Part shown: positions 61,932 through 64,000 of the stretch, piece by piece
How the letters are laid out: each line of letters opens with the position of its first letter
Position numbering within the stretch: the stretch's first letter is position 1
Origin: Enteractinococcus coprophilus
GTDB taxonomy: Bacteria; Actinomycetota; Actinomycetes; Actinomycetales; Micrococcaceae
Assembly (NCBI RefSeq): GCF_006716305.1
Contig: NZ_VFOU01000001.1
Span: forward strand, 806,001-870,000
Direction of reading: 5' to 3'
Length of the DNA: 64,000 bases
Notes under the pieces: generated by a model
Databases searched by the model: none
Seen by the model: the letters and a program-made list of their open reading frames with translations, nothing else
Told to the model about the DNA's origin: nothing
Translations under genes and position numbers: made by a program

Positions 61932-62471
61932 ATGAAAACCAAAAAACCGATGGCCTGGAGTGCCTTAGCATTTGCTGCTGCGCTGAGTCTGGTTGCGTGC
62001 GGAGATCAGGAAGCCGGCGAGACAGCCCAGCCCGAAGCTGTCGAAACCTTAGAGCAAGACACCACTGAAACTGTGGGGCAGGAAACGAGTGAAACGGTCT
62101 ATGAGCGCAAAACTCACGATAGTGAGGAGACCGCGACATTCACGCACGTCGGAGACAAGATCCTCCAACAACACGGCGTCTATGTGACAACCTACGAAGC
62201 CTTCGGATTTGCGGGCCCGGAAGAGGCCCAAGAGGTTTTAGATCCACGGATCGCAGAGCTCAATGCCATAGACGAGTACGAGCACACTATTGACTACGGT
62301 GAAACTCATATAACCGAAGAAATCATTGCTAACTATGCCGCCATGGATCCTGCGGACGTTGTGAAGTTACCTGGCATGGATGAACTAGACACTACCGAGG
62401 ATGCAGAATTTTATAGCCTTGAAGAAACCGCTGCAGGGCTTGAAACATCCGGCTACATCAAAGTCGAGTAG
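61932..62471 (+). CDS. Intact DUF1307-like lipoprotein
   Basis: 179 residues. ATG 61932 behind AAGAGG; signal peptide with lipobox LVACG; long acidic Glu/Thr-rich linker; then TFTHVGDKILQQ, YEAFGFAGPEEAQEVLDPRI, EYEHTIDYGETHITEEI and a short C-terminal helix (ETAAGLETSGYIKVE). It is the reference copy for the frameshifted gene at 3878-4482 and the fragment at 57077-57383. YehR/DUF1307-type lipoproteins have no established function. Confidence 0.85.
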   Translation: MKTKKPMAWSALAFAAALSLVACGDQEAGETAQPEAVETLEQDTTETVGQETSETVYERKTHDSEETATFTHVGDKILQQHGVYVTTYEAFGFAGPEEAQEVLDPRIAELNAIDEYEHTIDYGETHITEEIIANYAAMDPADVVKLPGMDELDTTEDAEFYSLEETAAGLETSGYIKVE

Positions 62472-62683
62472 TCTTGTGGCCTGGTTTTAACTTGTCTGTA
62501 GATCGCATGGACGATTGTCATAGTGATGAGTCGACTTGTGAGTTTGGGGAGCGTTGATGTAGTAGTCGTCGCCTAGGCACGAGCACCTGTGCCAACATCG
62601 ACGAAAGTAGGTCCAGCCCGTGCGAACTGGCATCACCCGGGCAGGGCCTCTATGTGCGTATCTCGGAAATGGAAAGCAATAAA

Positions 62684-63361
62684 ATGGTTGAACCACAACA
62701 GTTTGGGCGTGGTGCTGGGTTTGCTGCCGGGGCGGCCAGTGGCTCGGTGCAGCGGAAGTTGCGGAAGATGAGTCGGCATCCTGAGGAGCCGCGAGTATTT
62801 TCACAGGCGAAGATTTTGCTCCCCATCGGGCTACTCATGAGCCTGGTCCTGACCCCCACCATGTACTTTCCGATCAGGGATTACGTGGAAGGTCAGACCG
62901 ATGATATTTTTTCGATCATCATGCCGGGCGTGGCCACCTTTATGGGGTATTTATTCATAGCTCACGGACTGTTCCGGCGATTCGGGGTGGATCGAGACAA
63001 GATCTGGACGCGGTTTGGGAAACTGTTCTATCGGGAAGTACGGTTTGATCAGCTCGACCGGCTGGATACGGGTGTGCACCGGTTCAAGCTATATTCGGGT
63101 AAGACTCTGGTGAATTTGGACTATAACCGCTTCGATTATTCGCTGGCGTATATCCGGTTGCTTGAAGAGCTGCAGTACCGACGCTTTGAGCTCCAAGGGG
63201 TGAGCATTGATGATCCAGACTGGGACGAAACTGCACAGGGCTTCCGCAACACATTTGCGGCCAAAGTACACCGCAGCCATCGAGCGTTCTATGATGACCA
63301 CCCGGAAGAACTCGAACGGCTCAATGCACTCGTCCAGCCACCCATGTCCTACATCAACTAG
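62684..63361 (+). CDS. Two-TM PH-like membrane protein, third paralogue
   Basis: 225 residues from ATG 62684 (MVEPQQFGRGAG), preceded by GGAAAG; identical length to 14488-15165 and aligned throughout (KLRKMSRHPEEPRVFSQAKIL, two TM helices, FRRFGVDRDKIWTRFG, NLDYNRFDYSL, PEELERLNAL). A longer in-frame start at 62654 is not shared by the paralogue. No toxin gene lies next to it here; the neighbours are a lipoprotein and umuDC. It may be an orphan immunity gene protecting against kin toxins, or the family may have another envelope role. Confidence 0.72.
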   Translation: MVEPQQFGRGAGFAAGAASGSVQRKLRKMSRHPEEPRVFSQAKILLPIGLLMSLVLTPTMYFPIRDYVEGQTDDIFSIIMPGVATFMGYLFIAHGLFRRFGVDRDKIWTRFGKLFYREVRFDQLDRLDTGVHRFKLYSGKTLVNLDYNRFDYSLAYIRLLEELQYRRFELQGVSIDDPDWDETAQGFRNTFAAKVHRSHRAFYDDHPEELERLNALVQPPMSYIN

Positions 63362-63418
63362 CGGTCGTAGAGCTCCTCAAACTGATTAGACTGATAACCG
63401 AGCGAGGGGAGACTTGGG

Positions 63419-63850
63419 ATGAAAGTTGAAGGGGTGTATTCCTACGCACCGGGATCTGCCGAGCCTCGCATGATTTCTGCCGGCGTCGGCCATGTGCCAG
63501 CCGGTTTCCCGTCACCGTCGCAAGACTACTCAGATACTAAAATTGATCTGACCCAGATGCTCGTCCGCGATGAACTGTCCACTTTCATCGTCCGAGTCTC
63601 GGGTGATTCGATGCAAGATGCTGGCATTTACGACGGCGATAAACTCATCGTCGACCGGGGCATTGAACCCCGCGACGGGCACGTCGTTGTGGCAATTGTC
63701 GACGGTGAGATGACCGTCAAACGTCTCTGTATCACGCCCCACGGCGTCGTCCTGCAGGCCGAAAATTCCGAGTATCCCGATGTTGCCGTAGCCGAACTAT
63801 CGGATCTGTTGATCTGGGGTGTCGCCACCACGTGTCTGCATCAACTGTAG
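63419..63850 (+). CDS. umuD: UmuD-like S24 self-cleaving protein
   Basis: 143 residues. Ala21-Gly22 cleavage site in [16 protein letters not shown], catalytic Ser64 in [13 protein letters not shown] and Lys101 in DGEMTVKRL, matching the Ser/Lys dyad and spacing of E. coli UmuD (S60/K97). Cleaved after RecA-filament formation, it joins UmuC to form translesion polymerase V. Start ATG 63419 with GAGGGGAGA upstream; no actinobacterial LexA box was recognised in the 57 bp before it. Overlaps the following umuC frame. Confidence 0.95.
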   Translation: MKVEGVYSYAPGSAEPRMISAGVGHVPAGFPSPSQDYSDTKIDLTQMLVRDELSTFIVRVSGDSMQDAGIYDGDKLIVDRGIEPRDGHVVVAIVDGEMTVKRLCITPHGVVLQAENSEYPDVAVAELSDLLIWGVATTCLHQL

Positions 63851-64000
63851 ACAGTCCCAGGACTACATCGCGTTAGTCGATGTCAACGCGATGTACGTGT
63901 CCTGCGAACGAGTCTTCGACCCCAGCTTGCACCACCGGCCGGTGGTCGTACTGTCGAATAATGACGGGTGTGTGGTGGCCCGGTCTGCCGAAGCAAAGGC
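63819..64000 (+). CDS. umuC: Start of UmuC-type Y-family DNA polymerase (cut by window edge)
   Basis: The frame from 63864 reads [20 protein letters not shown] ... [22 protein letters not shown], the palm start of UmuC with the first catalytic aspartate in ALVDVN and the SNNDGC motif. No ATG precedes it; GTG 63819 inside umuD is the only in-frame candidate (32-nt overlap). The rest lies beyond the window. Confidence 0.9.
   Translation, partial: MSPPRVCINCRQSQDYIALVDVNAMYVSCERVFDPSLHHRPVVVLSNNDGCVVARSAEAK

Noticed and set aside
1-64000. CRISPR arrays, tRNA/rRNA genes, riboswitches
   Set aside because: No regularly spaced repeats, cloverleaf-like segments with CCA ends or known aptamer cores were seen by eye; a covariance-model scan was not possible.

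Overview
The window looks like chromosomal DNA of a moderately GC-rich actinobacterium, most likely a Micrococcales/Micrococcaceae-type organism. The signs are a large actinobacterial EccC, a DUF222/13E12 HNH protein, an ArsR-Acr3-ArsC set of the corynebacterial type, frequent GTG starts and IS110/IS3 elements. The genus is not proven by the sequence. No rRNA, tRNA or CRISPR array was seen.

Layout. (1) 1-21592 is a type VII secretion and polymorphic-toxin neighbourhood: eccC (cut by the left edge), a frameshifted lipoprotein, an HNH protein, a membrane Ser/Thr kinase, a WXG100 protein, a 1836-residue RHS/YD-repeat toxin with an adjacent two-TM putative immunity protein, a displaced toxin C-terminus with a membrane partner, and a second, 5'-truncated copy of the immunity gene. 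A flavin monooxygenase and an M16-like membrane protein flanked by two small paralogues follow. (2) 21576-27795 holds an MFS exporter, then a divergent thiol-redox island. An M56 protease with an extracytoplasmic CxxC, a BlaI repressor and a CPxC membrane protein face a DsbA-like protein, CcdA and a lipoprotein, across two matching dyads (TACTAT-N5-ATAGTA). (3) 27806-30819 is an arsR/acr3/arsC cassette set exactly between a decapitated FAD monooxygenase and a 5' stub of cadD. (4) 30909-35431 holds housekeeping and unknown genes. (5) 35653-45122 is a Fec-type metal-chelate ABC importer with a methyltransferase-ArsR fusion, next to a complete urease cluster (ureABCEFGD). Nickel supply to urease is the simplest reading, but the substrate is not shown. 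(6) 45123-57383 is a decayed, mobile-element-rich stretch: SDR, mgtE, a frameshifted DUF421 gene, ruined glycine-betaine-binding genes, an FMN reductase, two tandem IS110 elements, an XRE regulator, and an IS3-family element that splits a serine-recombinase remnant with a 3-bp target duplication. (7) 57529-64000 holds a LysR regulator, an MHS transporter and a metallo-beta-lactamase-fold hydrolase, then TauE/SafE, the intact lipoprotein paralogue, a third copy of the two-TM putative immunity protein, and umuD followed by the start of umuC.

The most promising unusual systems are the RHS toxin with its scattered membrane PH-like partner family, and the BlaI/M56 circuit that appears to control disulfide chemistry. 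The thiol-redox island, arsenic cassette, metal importer and urease are each coherent functional units. The 45-57 kb stretch is a graveyard in which several inactivation events can be read base by base.
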